Shown: piece after piece, positions 41,099 to 50,431 of the stretch
How the letters are laid out: each line of letters opens with the position of its first letter
Numbering within the stretch: the first letter of the stretch is position 1
Origin: Psychrobacter sp. JCM 18900
GTDB taxonomy: Bacteria; Pseudomonadota; Gammaproteobacteria; Pseudomonadales; Moraxellaceae
Direction of reading: 5' to 3'
Length of the DNA stretch: 64,000 bases
Assembly: GCF_904846625.1 (NCBI RefSeq)
Contig: NZ_CAJHBL010000004.1
Location: 372,001-436,000 of the forward strand
Program-made: the position numbers and the translations under genes
The notes under the pieces: generated by a model
What the model was told of the DNA's origin: nothing
The model's database searches: none
The model's input: only the letters and a program-made list of their open reading frames with translations

Positions 41099-43096
41099 AT
41101 GCCCACCCCAATTAACGAACGTAAACTAGCCAATGCCATCCGTGTACTGTCGTTTGACGCGGTTCAAAAAGCCAACTCTGGACATCCGGGTGCGCCAATG
41201 GGTATGGCTGATATTGCCGAAGTTTTGTGGCGCAAATTTTTGAAGCACAATCCAGCTGATCCTAATTGGCACAACCGTGATCGCTTTGTACTGTCAAACG
41301 GTCATGGCTCGATGCTTATTTATTCATTGCTACATTTATCAGGTTACGATGTGAGCGTTGATGACCTTAAAGGTTTCCGTCAGCTGCATTCAAAAACCCC
41401 AGGACATCCTGAACTTGGTTATACGCCTGGTGTAGAAACGACGACTGGTCCACTAGGACAAGGCATTGCTAATGCCGTTGGTTTTGCTATTGCAGAAAAG
41501 ACGCTAGCCGCACAGTTCAACCGTGACGGTCATAACGTCGTCGATCATCATACCTATGCGTTCTTGGGCGATGGCTGCTTGATGGAAGGTATTAGTCATG
41601 AAGTTTGCTCATTGGCTGGCACGTTGGCGCTTGGCAAATTGGTATTCTTCTATGATGATAACGGTATCTCTATCGACGGTAATGTCGAAGGTTGGTTCAC
41701 TGACGATACCGAAGCGCGCTTTGAGTCATACGGCTGGCAAGTGATCAAAGTTGACGGTCATGATACTGACGCAATCACGCGAGCAACGGAGCAAGCGATT
41801 GCAGAGACTACTAAGCCAAGTCTAATCATCTGCAAAACCACGATCGGTGCTGGTAGCCCGAACAAGCAAGGTCTAGCTGCCAGTCATGGTGCCCCGTTAG
41901 GTGATGATGAAATCGCCTTGACTCGTGATGCGCTGTCTTGGAAGCATGCCCCATTTGAATTAGACGACGAAATCTATGAAGCATGGGATGCTAAAGCCAA
42001 AGGCGACGTCCAGCAAAAGAACTGGGATGCGGACTTTGAAGCATACAAAAAAGCCTATCCAGAGCTTGCAGCAGAACTATCACGTCGTCTAAATGGCGAG
42101 TTGCCTGCTGACTTTGCTAGCCAAGCGCAAGCCTATATTCAGCAAACTCAAGAAGCGGGTGGGGATGTCGCTAGTCGTAAAGCCAGCCAAAATGCTATCA
42201 ACAGCTTGCAGCCATTATTGCCAGAACTATTGGGTGGTTCAGCCGACCTAGCAGGCTCAAACCTCACGCTATTTAAAGGCGCTAAAGGCATCGAAAAAGA
42301 TGCTGACGGCAACTACATCTATTACGGCGTACGTGAGTTTGGTATGACTGCGATTGCCAATGGTATCGCATTGCATGGCGGCTTTATTCCTTACGTAGCG
42401 ACGTTCCTAATGTTTATGGAATACGCACGTAATGCAGTACGCATGGGCGCATTGATGAAGCAGCGCGTCATCCATGTGTATACGCATGACTCTATCGGTC
42501 TGGGTGAAGATGGCCCTACGCATCAGCCAGTTGAGCAATTGACTAGCCTACGTACCACGCCAAACCTACGTACATGGCGCCCGTGTGATGCGACTGAATC
42601 TGCCAGCGCGTGGGTAGAAGCAATCAAATCAGAAAATAACCCATCAGCATTGATCTTTAGCCGTCAGAGCTTGCCACATCAAGCGCGTGATAGCGAGCAA
42701 GTAGACAACATTACCAAAGGCGGCTATGTACTGGCAAAAGAACAAGGCGAGCTACAAGCCATCATCATCGCCACTGGTTCAGAAGTTGGCCTAGCGATGG
42801 AAGCGTATGAGGCGTTGAGCGCAAATGGTGTTGGCGTCCGTGTGGTATCTATGCCATGTGCTGAAATTTTCGTTGAGCAAGATGCTATCTATCGTGAAGC
42901 CGTATTGCCTGCCAATATCCGTGCTCGCGTCGCAGTAGAAGCGGCGCATGTAGATTACTGGTATAAGTTCGTTGGTCTAGATGGCAAAGTCATCGGTATG
43001 ACCACTTATGGCGAATCTGCGCCTGCAGATCAGTTATACAAAGAGTTTGGTATCACGACTGACGCTGTGGTTGAAGCGGTAAATAGTCTGGTGTAA
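41099..43096 (+). CDS. tkt: Transketolase
   Basis: Transketolase moves two-carbon ketol units in the pentose phosphate pathway with thiamine diphosphate. ATG 41099 follows AGGA and gives 665 residues, the family norm. Seen are [57 protein letters not shown], the cofactor motif [12 protein letters not shown] with NN-like DDNGISID, then the pyrimidine-domain [19 protein letters not shown] and [20 protein letters not shown] 29-codon upstream extension of the frame is rejected. Terminator follows. In pseudomonads tkt, epd and pgk cluster; here the GapA/Epd gene lies 16 kb away. Confidence 0.97.
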   Translation: MPTPINERKLANAIRVLSFDAVQKANSGHPGAPMGMADIAEVLWRKFLKHNPADPNWHNRDRFVLSNGHGSMLIYSLLHLSGYDVSVDDLKGFRQLHSKTPGHPELGYTPGVETTTGPLGQGIANAVGFAIAEKTLAAQFNRDGHNVVDHHTYAFLGDGCLMEGISHEVCSLAGTLALGKLVFFYDDNGISIDGNVEGWFTDDTEARFESYGWQVIKVDGHDTDAITRATEQAIAETTKPSLIICKTTIGAGSPNKQGLAASHGAPLGDDEIALTRDALSWKHAPFELDDEIYEAWDAKAKGDVQQKNWDADFEAYKKAYPELAAELSRRLNGELPADFASQAQAYIQQTQEAGGDVASRKASQNAINSLQPLLPELLGGSADLAGSNLTLFKGAKGIEKDADGNYIYYGVREFGMTAIANGIALHGGFIPYVATFLMFMEYARNAVRMGALMKQRVIHVYTHDSIGLGEDGPTHQPVEQLTSLRTTPNLRTWRPCDATESASAWVEAIKSENNPSALIFSRQSLPHQARDSEQVDNITKGGYVLAKEQGELQAIIIATGSEVGLAMEAYEALSANGVGVRVVSMPCAEIFVEQDAIYREAVLPANIRARVAVEAAHVDYWYKFVGLDGKVIGMTTYGESAPADQLYKEFGITTDAVVEAVNSLV

Positions 43097-43118
43097 TTAA
43101 CCTGACTGAGTTAGTGTT

Positions 43119-43158
43119 TAAAAAAAGAGCCACTAGAGAAATCTAGTGGCTTTTTTTT
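43119..43158 (+). terminator. Rho-independent terminator after tkt
   Basis: GCCACTAGA pairs with TCTAGTGGC around GAAA, flanked by A and T runs; may also act on the minus strand. Confidence 0.92.
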
Positions 43159-43337
43159 ATGGTTTAATTTTTAGCTCTAGGTCAATTTGGAGCTAACTCT
43201 ACCGTTCGTTTGTACTTGTATCACCATTATCGTCAGCAGGATAAACCTATTGTTAGAGCTTAGCGGCAACATTATATTTTTGCTGCTATTAATAACGGTT
43301 TGAATTGTAAAGTCTAGAAAAGTAATATAGCCCTAAG

Positions 43338-45839
43338 TTAAGAGCTAGATGATGAACTCTTCTCACTGGTAGTATAGCTACATGTATATTCCGTGACAAA
43401 ATCAGAATGAAGTAGCTTGAAGTTTTTCAAGCTTCGATTTACTTTTTCAAAACTTGTAAGTATCTCAGGGCTAGATATTATCTCTTGAATAAACATATAA
43501 ATGTTATTTTTCAGCTTGTTGAGTTCAATATCCGTTATTACTCTGAAAATGCTCATTGGAGAGGCATGATAGTCAAAAATCTTACTCGGATGAATAATGA
43601 TAGGTGTGTAAGAGATCTCATTTTCAGTAGGCTTGTAAGTATCGATAAACCACTGAGTAGAGTTTAGTAATTGGCCACAGTAGTTTTTAGTGACTTTCTC
43701 ATTCTCTGCTTGGTTTTTACATTCTATTATCAAATAGACATTTGGATATATATTGAATAATACATCTGGCCCCTTGTTTGTAGTTGCATCAGGGCGATCG
43801 CTACTGAAACCGATGAGTAATACAATTTCAGCTAATGCTTTTTCAAACGATTTTGCTGAAGTTTTTGGGTTAAGTTCAAGGTTTTTTACTAAGCTGTCAT
43901 AGAAAAAAACAAGCCCATTAGTATCTTCCATATATTTTCTAAGATATTCAATACATCTTTTAGACTGGTTAGTGTCTTTCAACTGTACTTTGGAGTAGCT
44001 GATACCTTGTAATGGACGTAGTAGCAAATTGTTTGAGTTCTTTGCAGACAATTGAATTTCTTGTGATTCGGTAGGGTTCAAAACGTTAAGGTATGTAGAT
44101 AAAATTTGTTTAAGATAACCTCTCTCTTTTATGCTTTCTGTTTTATTAATAAGAGCTTGAAACTCAGACACAGCAAGCTCGATATTAGTCCCACTAATAC
44201 TTCTATTATAAATATTACGTAAAGCTTTAGCTTTACTAGATGGTTCTTTATTTAAGCTTGTAATGTCATTTAATATGGACTTACTTATCTCTACCCAGTT
44301 ATCTTCACGATTTAAGCACATACCAATTGCATCTTCATAGCTAGAATTTTGTTCTTTAATTTGTTCTGTAACGTTAGCAGATAGTTCGTATTGTGCTTTT
44401 GTAGCTGGAGAGAAGCTCTCGGTAGCATTACTATTGTATATTATGTCCGTAAGGCTAGAGTCCATTAGGATTACAGCGCAATAATCAAGATTAGAACGTA
44501 CTCCTCTTCCCATACCTTGCTCTATTTTCTGAATTAATCTAGATGAAGAATATGCACCTAGATAGTCATTTTCGACTTTATCAATATATCTAGTAATTGG
44601 TGGTACACCATCAATTACTAATAATCTACAAGCTTCATCGGGCAGGTCTATTCCGTCATAACGATTAACTAAAATAGCAAGTCCAATATGCCCGTTCTTT
44701 AAGCTTTCAACGCCGTCATCTATATTCTCACTGTCTAGGATTAAATCAGAATAATCGGCCCATAGTTTAGCTTTTTCATAGGAGGGTACAATAACAACAA
44801 CATTAATTGACTCTGACTTTTCTTTGCAAAACTTTCTTATACTGTCTTCATCAACGTTAGGATCGATGGCTTTAGGTATCAAAATCAGTCTTTCGCCTAT
44901 ATCATTACAGTTCTTAGGCTGTATTACATTGTCTTTTGAATAATCTTCTACATTGAAGTGGCTAAAAAGTATTGAGTCATCAGCCATGGTGGCAGTCATA
45001 AAAATTATTCTATCTGTATTCCTTAATGTATTTATCACGTCGATAGGTATTTGAAATGGCGATATCTCGAATGATTTATGTGTACAAACACAGCTACAGT
45101 ATTTGAGGTATTGCTTTACTAGTCCCCATTTAAATTTTAAAAAACTCTCATCTTTGCTGTCTCTCAACAAGCTATAAGTTTTTTCTAGCCTACTTTGCCA
45201 ATCCCAATATGGAATTAAAGCAAACTCGTGAGGATCAAATGCCTCTAGTTCAATATATTTTGTTTCATACTGTCTCTTTAAATCCTCTGAAAATAGTTCC
45301 CAAAGCTCTTGTCCACAATCAGAATCTCTTGGAATCTCAAGAGTAAATTGATCTTCAATGATATCTAAACAAGCATGTGCATCATCAACTATTAATGAAC
45401 CAATACTAATTTTTTGTGTATTGATACCAAAGACTGACATTCCATTAACTAACTTTTGTATCGTAATAACACCGATTGACTTCGAGTTTTGAAATTCAAA
45501 AGACTTCACATCATCTGTAACACTTAAATTTAATTCACTAGCAGTTTCCATCACTTGAGAGGCTAATTGATTGTTAGGGCATACGTACAGTGCAGGACCT
45601 TTTAGTTCATTCAGACTACTCTGAAGAATCATTAATCCAACTACAGTCTTACCAGAGCCTGTATTCATTTTGATAACTAGGTTTTTTTTATCTTTTTTAG
45701 TAAACCAGTCTGACCAAACTTGATCTTGTACGTCCCGAGGATAGGCGTAAGTAGAACTACGTTTTAAGTTACGAAAAATTTTCGAAGGTTCAATTTCTAG
45801 TTTTTCGCTAAGTTGGTTGATATTTAATTTAAACGACAT
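43338..45839 (-). CDS. Superfamily 2 helicase fused to a PD-(D/E)XK nuclease-like domain
   Basis: The 833-residue product (from ATG 45839; a frame to 45941 adds 34 unlikely residues) begins with a helicase core: Walker A MNTGSGKT (about 58-65), motif II VDDAHAC (about 150), motif III FMTATM (about 280), and motif VI EQGMGRGVRS (about 445). The second half is helical, then ends in a domain with EKALAEIVLLIGF, GPDVLF (about 687) and IIECKNQ (about 703), followed by YCGQLL, the E...D...ExK...Q order of restriction-type nucleases. A helicase-nuclease fusion suggests defence against foreign DNA, or DNA repair; neither is shown. The gene is visibly AT-richer than its neighbours (many TTA, ATA, AAT codons), has no partner gene, and abuts a decayed gene end, all consistent with acquisition by transfer. 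Confidence 0.85.
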   Translation of the reverse strand: MSFKLNINQLSEKLEIEPSKIFRNLKRSSTYAYPRDVQDQVWSDWFTKKDKKNLVIKMNTGSGKTVVGLMILQSSLNELKGPALYVCPNNQLASQVMETASELNLSVTDDVKSFEFQNSKSIGVITIQKLVNGMSVFGINTQKISIGSLIVDDAHACLDIIEDQFTLEIPRDSDCGQELWELFSEDLKRQYETKYIELEAFDPHEFALIPYWDWQSRLEKTYSLLRDSKDESFLKFKWGLVKQYLKYCSCVCTHKSFEISPFQIPIDVINTLRNTDRIIFMTATMADDSILFSHFNVEDYSKDNVIQPKNCNDIGERLILIPKAIDPNVDEDSIRKFCKEKSESINVVVIVPSYEKAKLWADYSDLILDSENIDDGVESLKNGHIGLAILVNRYDGIDLPDEACRLLVIDGVPPITRYIDKVENDYLGAYSSSRLIQKIEQGMGRGVRSNLDYCAVILMDSSLTDIIYNSNATESFSPATKAQYELSANVTEQIKEQNSSYEDAIGMCLNREDNWVEISKSILNDITSLNKEPSSKAKALRNIYNRSISGTNIELAVSEFQALINKTESIKERGYLKQILSTYLNVLNPTESQEIQLSAKNSNNLLLRPLQGISYSKVQLKDTNQSKRCIEYLRKYMEDTNGLVFFYDSLVKNLELNPKTSAKSFEKALAEIVLLIGFSSDRPDATTNKGPDVLFNIYPNVYLIIECKNQAENEKVTKNYCGQLLNSTQWFIDTYKPTENEISYTPIIIHPSKIFDYHASPMSIFRVITDIELNKLKNNIYMFIQEIISSPEILTSFEKVNRSLKNFKLLHSDFVTEYTCSYTTSEKSSSSSS

Positions 45840-45967
45840 AGCAAATACTCTTAGATAAATTATCGGAAAAATACATAATATTTTTGGAACAATAATTTTA
45901 TTATTATTGGTGTCAGGTTTAAGGATAAAATCACTTATCAATTTAATAAGATAAAAGAGATAAAATA

Positions 45968-46093
45968 TCTACCTGTCTAAAATTTCATGGCGAGATGATC
46001 AAGCGCGTGGCAAAAAAAGGCATAAATCAAGGTCAGACCTTTTTTGGTTGTAGCAAATCTCCTAAGTGTCGCGGTGTAGTGAATATTGATTAG
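45968..46093 (+). pseudogene. Remnant of a gene ending in a topoisomerase-type C4 zinc ribbon
   Basis: Read on the plus strand, the stretch before TAG 46091-46093 encodes TCLKFHGEMIKRVAKKG, then INQGQTFFGCSKSPKCRG, then VVNID. This is the pattern of zinc ribbons of the topoisomerase C4 type (CPKCGGEM-KR-KKG, then FWGCS-YPKCRG), as found at the C-terminus of various nuclease-like proteins. The second Cys of the first pair is Phe and the rest of the gene is missing: a stop lies at 45947-45949 in this frame and the helicase gene follows on the other strand. It is therefore a 3' fragment left by a deletion or replacement. No start codon or ribosome site fits. Confidence 0.65.
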
Positions 46094-46100
46094 TCGTTAA

Positions 46101-46145
46101 TCATCTTAACCTTAATCATTTTAACCTTAGTCACCTTAACCATAT
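46101..46145. repeat. 15-bp tandem repeat at the dppF stop codon
   Basis: Three units, TCATCTTAACCTTAA, TCATTTTAACCTTAG and TCACCTTAACCATAT. The third contains the dppF stop codon (minus strand, 46136-46138). Confidence 0.8.
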
Positions 46146-47107
46146 ATCTCTTCTAAACGTAAACAAGCAACCAATCGACCGTCCCACTCTCGCAGTTGCG
46201 GCTCTACTTCGCTGCATTGTGGTTTTGCATAGGGACAGCGTTTGTGCAGGGCGCAGCCGCTTGGTGGATTAAGCGGGCTTGGTAGCTCACCTTGTAGGGT
46301 CAAATCGTTTTTATGGCCATTTACCGTTGGGGCAGCAGCCAATAGTGCGATGGTATACGGATGTTTTGGCGCATTATAAATCGCTTCTTTCGGCCCGTGC
46401 TCAACAGCTTGACCTAAATACATGACCATCACATCATCAGCGACGTGGCGTACGACCGATAGATTGTGCGAGATAAAAACGTAAGCAGTACGATATTCAT
46501 CCTGCAAATCCATAAATAGATTTAAGACTTGCGCTTGGATTGATACATCGAGTGCAGAAGTCGGTTCATCAGCGACGACAATTTTAGGGTTGAGCATCAT
46601 CGCGCGGGCGAGGGCAATACGTTGGCGCTGTCCACCCGAAAACATATGTGGATAACGACCAGCGTGTTCGGGACGTAGACCGACATGTTTCATCATCTCG
46701 TTAATTTTGTCGCGCTTTTCTTCTTTAGACAGTTTGGTATGGATATCCAACGGTTCTGTCAATTGATAGCCAATGGTATGACGCGGATTTAAGCTACCAT
46801 AAGGATTTTGAAAGACCATTTGAATTTCGGTACGCAACTCTTTTAGCGCTTTTCTACTATAGCCAGTGGTGCCTTCATCATTGATAAATAGCTCACCATG
46901 TGTAGGCGCTTCGATCAGTGTCAACTGGCGGGCAAGGGTGGATTTACCGCAGCCTGACTCACCAACGACTGCCAGTGTCTTGCCAGCTTCAAGCTCGAAT
47001 GAGACGCCATTGAGCGCTTTCACGTACGCTTTTGCTTTGCCCAGACCTTGTGATACTGGGTAGTGCTTGTGTAGATTGTCTGCTTTTAGGACCACTTTAT
47101 TACTCAT
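46136..47107 (-). CDS. dppF: Peptide ABC transporter ATP-binding protein DppF
   Basis: One of two ATPases of a dipeptide/oligopeptide importer. Walker A is [14 protein letters not shown], the Q-loop [16 protein letters not shown], the ABC signature [15 protein letters not shown] and Walker [14 protein letters not shown]. The C-terminal oligopeptide/dipeptide extension carries the cysteine cluster [14 protein letters not shown] that in this family can bind an Fe-S centre. Its ATG overlaps the dppD stop by four bases (ATGA), so the pair is coupled. The choice of Dpp over Opp rests on subunit sizes and order; substrate is not proven. Confidence 0.9.
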   Translation of the reverse strand: MSNKVVLKADNLHKHYPVSQGLGKAKAYVKALNGVSFELEAGKTLAVVGESGCGKSTLARQLTLIEAPTHGELFINDEGTTGYSRKALKELRTEIQMVFQNPYGSLNPRHTIGYQLTEPLDIHTKLSKEEKRDKINEMMKHVGLRPEHAGRYPHMFSGGQRQRIALARAMMLNPKIVVADEPTSALDVSIQAQVLNLFMDLQDEYRTAYVFISHNLSVVRHVADDVMVMYLGQAVEHGPKEAIYNAPKHPYTIALLAAAPTVNGHKNDLTLQGELPSPLNPPSGCALHKRCPYAKPQCSEVEPQLREWDGRLVACLRLEEIYG

Positions 47108-48171
47108 ACTTGTGACTCCAAAGTATCAGCGTGAGAGGGGCGAGAGGTAATATCAGAATCAATACAGCGCACCTTGCCATTGGGCGTATCTAAAATAGGT
47201 GGTGGTATTTCGCAAGCAGGCTCTTTATACGGACAACGCGGAGACAATAAGCAACCAGCTGGCCGGTCATATTGACTTGGCACGACCCCTGGTAAACTGT
47301 TTAGCCTATCTTGACCGATAGCCAATTCAGGGATGGCTTGTAGCAATGCTTCAGTATAAGGGTGAGCAGGCTTTTGGAAAATCTCTGGCACGGTACTGGT
47401 TTCGACCACTTGTCCAGCATACATGACCGCGACATCGCGCGAGTTTTGCGCAACCAGACCCAAATCGTGGGTAATTAATACCATGGCCATTTGTTTTTCG
47501 CGTTGTAATCGGCTGAGTAAATCCATGATCTGCGCTTGTACTGTGACATCCAGAGCCGTAGTCGGTTCATCAGCGATCAGTAGTTTTGGCTCACAAGCAA
47601 TCGCCATCGCAATCATAACCCGTTGACTCATACCGCCTGATAGCTGATGCGGATATACCTTAAGTCTGTTTTTGGCATCGGGCATCTCAACCAACTCTAG
47701 CAGTTCTAAGATGCGTGTTTGTACCGCTGCACCTCGTAAACCAAGGTGTTTGCGTAGTACTTCACCTAGCTGCATCTCAACGGTGAAGCTTGGATTTAGG
47801 CAAGACATCGCATTCTGAAAAATCATAGAGATGTCTTTGCCAATGATGCCGCGTTTCTCTTTGGCTGACATACTGAGCATATCTTTATTATCAAATACCA
47901 CTCGCTGTGCACGAACGGTCGCAGAAGGTGGTAATAGACCCATCAGCGCCATCATAGTGACCGATTTACCTGAGCCAGATTCGCCGACGACAGCGATGAC
48001 TTCACCTTGGGTTATCTTTAAAGACACATCGTCGACTGCGCGAAAGGCACGCACCCCTTGTCCAAAAGTAACCGACAGGTTTTCGATATCTAGCAATAAC
48101 GGAGAGTCTTTTGTTGATGCGCCATTCATAGACGTATGAGTGATAGGCGTATTAATTAATGGTTCAGTCAT
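47104..48171 (-). CDS. dppD: Peptide ABC transporter ATP-binding protein DppD
   Basis: The second ATPase, 355 residues. Walker A is [17 protein letters not shown], then [16 protein letters not shown], signature [14 protein letters not shown], Walker [14 protein letters not shown] and the H-loop LITHDLGL. The C-terminal region has [17 protein letters not shown] with the same cysteine arrangement as DppF. The first 25 residues and last 20 are polar extensions. It begins one base after dppC and overlaps dppF, so dppC-D-F are tightly coupled. Confidence 0.9.
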   Translation of the reverse strand: MTEPLINTPITHTSMNGASTKDSPLLLDIENLSVTFGQGVRAFRAVDDVSLKITQGEVIAVVGESGSGKSVTMMALMGLLPPSATVRAQRVVFDNKDMLSMSAKEKRGIIGKDISMIFQNAMSCLNPSFTVEMQLGEVLRKHLGLRGAAVQTRILELLELVEMPDAKNRLKVYPHQLSGGMSQRVMIAMAIACEPKLLIADEPTTALDVTVQAQIMDLLSRLQREKQMAMVLITHDLGLVAQNSRDVAVMYAGQVVETSTVPEIFQKPAHPYTEALLQAIPELAIGQDRLNSLPGVVPSQYDRPAGCLLSPRCPYKEPACEIPPPILDTPNGKVRCIDSDITSRPSHADTLESQV

Positions 48172-48172
48172 C

Positions 48173-49087
48173 TTAGGTCACCTGCTTTAATTTAGGATCT
48201 AGCGCATCGCGTAAGCCATCACCAGTCAGGTTGATCGATAGTGCAGCCAAGAAAATAGCGACACCCGGCCAGATTGCTAGCCAAACATTACTTTGAATAT
48301 ATTGACGCGCCGTACCTAGCATCGCACCCCATTCGGCATCTGGTGGCTGTACGCCAAAGCCCAAGAAACCAATCGCACCTGCTTCTAAAATAGCAGACGA
48401 GAAAATCATCGTTGCCTGTACGATAAGCGGTGCCATACAGTTGGGCAAAATGGTGATAAACAACAATCTGAGCACGCCAGCACCCATCACTTGTGAAGCG
48501 ATAAAGTACTCACGTTGTAGCTCTACCATTGCAGTGGCACGAGTCAAACGAATAAAGGGCGGCGTACAGACCAAAGCGATGGTAATAATCGTATTGGTCA
48601 TAGAAGGCCCTAAGATAGCAGCAATGATGATGGCCAATAGCAAGCTCGGATAGGACATCAAGATGTCATTGACCAGCATGACGGCCTTGCCCCAGACTTT
48701 TGGCCAAAACGCAGCACTCAGCCCTAACGAAATACCAACCAACATCGCCAGCGTCGTGGCGCTTAGACCGATAAATAGTGAATAACGCGCACCATACATC
48801 ACCCGAGATAGCGTATCTCGGCCTGCATCATCAGTGCCTAGCCAAAACATCGCATTGCCACCATCTAAAAAGGCAGGCGGCAATTGCTCTTGACCGGTGA
48901 ACAGCTCGTAAGGATCGTGAGGCGCGATAGCAGGCGCAAGTATGGCAACAAGTACCATTAATGCCAGTACGATAAAACCAATCACGGCGCCTTTGTTTCG
49001 GCAGAACGTCGATAAAAATAGCTGCCAAGATGACGGCGGTGTGGCTGCCATCAGATTGACATCAGAGGGGAGAACAGAAGGCTTCAT
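48173..49087 (-). CDS. dppC: Peptide ABC transporter permease DppC
   Basis: Inner-membrane permease of 304 residues. After a cytoplasmic N-terminus ([18 protein letters not shown], the usual DppC/OppC N-terminal motif) come five to six spans, with [22 protein letters not shown], and the EAA loop that contacts the ATPase in the segment [25 protein letters not shown]. It ends [16 protein letters not shown], typical for DppC. The start at 49087 has AGGA at seven bases; the ATG two codons upstream is too close. A 141-base gap separates it from dppB. Confidence 0.93.
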   Translation of the reverse strand: MKPSVLPSDVNLMAATPPSSWQLFLSTFCRNKGAVIGFIVLALMVLVAILAPAIAPHDPYELFTGQEQLPPAFLDGGNAMFWLGTDDAGRDTLSRVMYGARYSLFIGLSATTLAMLVGISLGLSAAFWPKVWGKAVMLVNDILMSYPSLLLAIIIAAILGPSMTNTIITIALVCTPPFIRLTRATAMVELQREYFIASQVMGAGVLRLLFITILPNCMAPLIVQATMIFSSAILEAGAIGFLGFGVQPPDAEWGAMLGTARQYIQSNVWLAIWPGVAIFLAALSINLTGDGLRDALDPKLKQVT

Positions 49088-49228
49088 GAGCATTTCCTAT
49101 AGTGGCTAGCGCATTGGGTTCGTTTGGGCTTCATTTCCTAACAATTATTAGAAATTTGCCAAAAACCTTTATAACCATGTAAGCGCTAATCATCACTATT
49201 TATAATGTGAGTATTTATCAATGTTGAA

Positions 49229-50245
49229 TTAAGAAGTATGGCGAATACGTGGATTGATCAGACCATACAAAATATCAATAAATAAACTAACCAAAATCAG
49301 AGCGGTGGCGACCAATAAAATACCGTTTTGTACAATAGGGTAGTCACGAGTGAAAAACCCATCGAGTAGCCAATTACCAACGCCTGGCCAACTAAAGATA
49401 GTCTCGGTAATAATGGCACCTGCAAGCAATGTTGCCATCTGCAAGCCAACGACTGTAACCACAGTAATCAAGGCGTTACGCATGACATGAACCAGTATCA
49501 CTCGGCGCGGAGATAAGCCTTTGGCTCGCGCTGTACGCACATAGTCCTCATCCAATACCTCTAGCATCGCAGAGCGTGTCATCCGCGCAATCATCGCTAA
49601 CGGAATGGTCGATAAGGCAATAGAAGGTAGGATAAAGTGTTTGACCACGTTCCAAAACGCGCCAGGCTCTCCCGAGCTTAGTGAGCCGAGTAACCATGAG
49701 CCATACAGCGGTTGCACATCTAGAAACTGCGCGACAGATATGACTCCAGCAACAGGCAAGAGACCTAAATAGTGAGCGAAGATACCAGTTAGGATGGGGC
49801 CCAATAAATAGATGGGCATAGAGTATCCTGCCAACGCGCCTGACATGAGGGTGTAATCAATCCATGTACCACGGCGTAGGGCAGCAAAGATGCCTAAGCT
49901 GACACCAATGACACTAGCGATGACAATAGCGCATAACGCCAATTCTAAAGTAGGAACAAAGTGGGCAAAAAAATCTTGTAGTACGGGCGTACGAGTACGA
50001 AAGGACTGACCGAAATCACCCGTTAGGATGCCAGTCAAATAATCCCAATACTGGGCAACGAGCGGTTTGTCTAAGCCTAGCCTTTCTAGGGCACGGGCAT
50101 GTAGTTCGGGATCGACCATACGCTCGCCCATCATAATCTCGACCGCATCTCCAGGTACGAGACGAATCAGAGTAAAGGTCGATAGCGTTAGGCCAAGATA
50201 GACGGGTATTAAAATGGCAATACGACGCAGAATATAAAGTAGCAT
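49229..50245 (-). CDS. dppB: Peptide ABC transporter permease DppB
   Basis: Partner permease of 338 residues, matching DppB in length (E. coli 339). The N-terminal span (ILRRIAILIPVYLGLTLSTFTLIRLVPGD) is the family signature, followed by the conserved periplasmic region (LGLDKPLVAQYWDYLTGILTGDFGQSFR) and the cytoplasmic EAA loop (EDYVRTARAKGLSPRRVILVHVMRNALI). It ends LIDILYGLINPRIRH. A strong hairpin lies between dppA and this gene. Confidence 0.94.
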   Translation of the reverse strand: MLLYILRRIAILIPVYLGLTLSTFTLIRLVPGDAVEIMMGERMVDPELHARALERLGLDKPLVAQYWDYLTGILTGDFGQSFRTRTPVLQDFFAHFVPTLELALCAIVIASVIGVSLGIFAALRRGTWIDYTLMSGALAGYSMPIYLLGPILTGIFAHYLGLLPVAGVISVAQFLDVQPLYGSWLLGSLSSGEPGAFWNVVKHFILPSIALSTIPLAMIARMTRSAMLEVLDEDYVRTARAKGLSPRRVILVHVMRNALITVVTVVGLQMATLLAGAIITETIFSWPGVGNWLLDGFFTRDYPIVQNGILLVATALILVSLFIDILYGLINPRIRHTS

Positions 50246-50327
50246 GGGCTGCTCAATAGTTGTGGTTCAATGATTAGAGTATTAGCGATGATGAAGAGAT
50301 CCGTGACAAAGCGCTTAGTTCATATTG

Positions 50328-50380
50328 TTCATATAAGTGCGGCTGGAGCAGAGTATCTGACCCAGCCGCACTTATATGAA
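50328..50380 (-). other. 19-bp perfect hairpin between dppA and dppB
   Basis: TTCATATAAGTGCGGCTGG pairs perfectly with CCAGCCGCACTTATATGAA around a 15-nt loop. No T run follows on the minus strand, so it is not a simple terminator. In the dppA-B message it would form a very stable stem that could stop 3' decay and keep the binding-protein message above the permease message, as hairpins do in other transporter operons. Confidence 0.85.
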
Positions 50381-50431
50381 TGAATAAAATGAATAAATTG
50401 CTTATGTTGTAACGGAGTTAATCAGTCAAGG

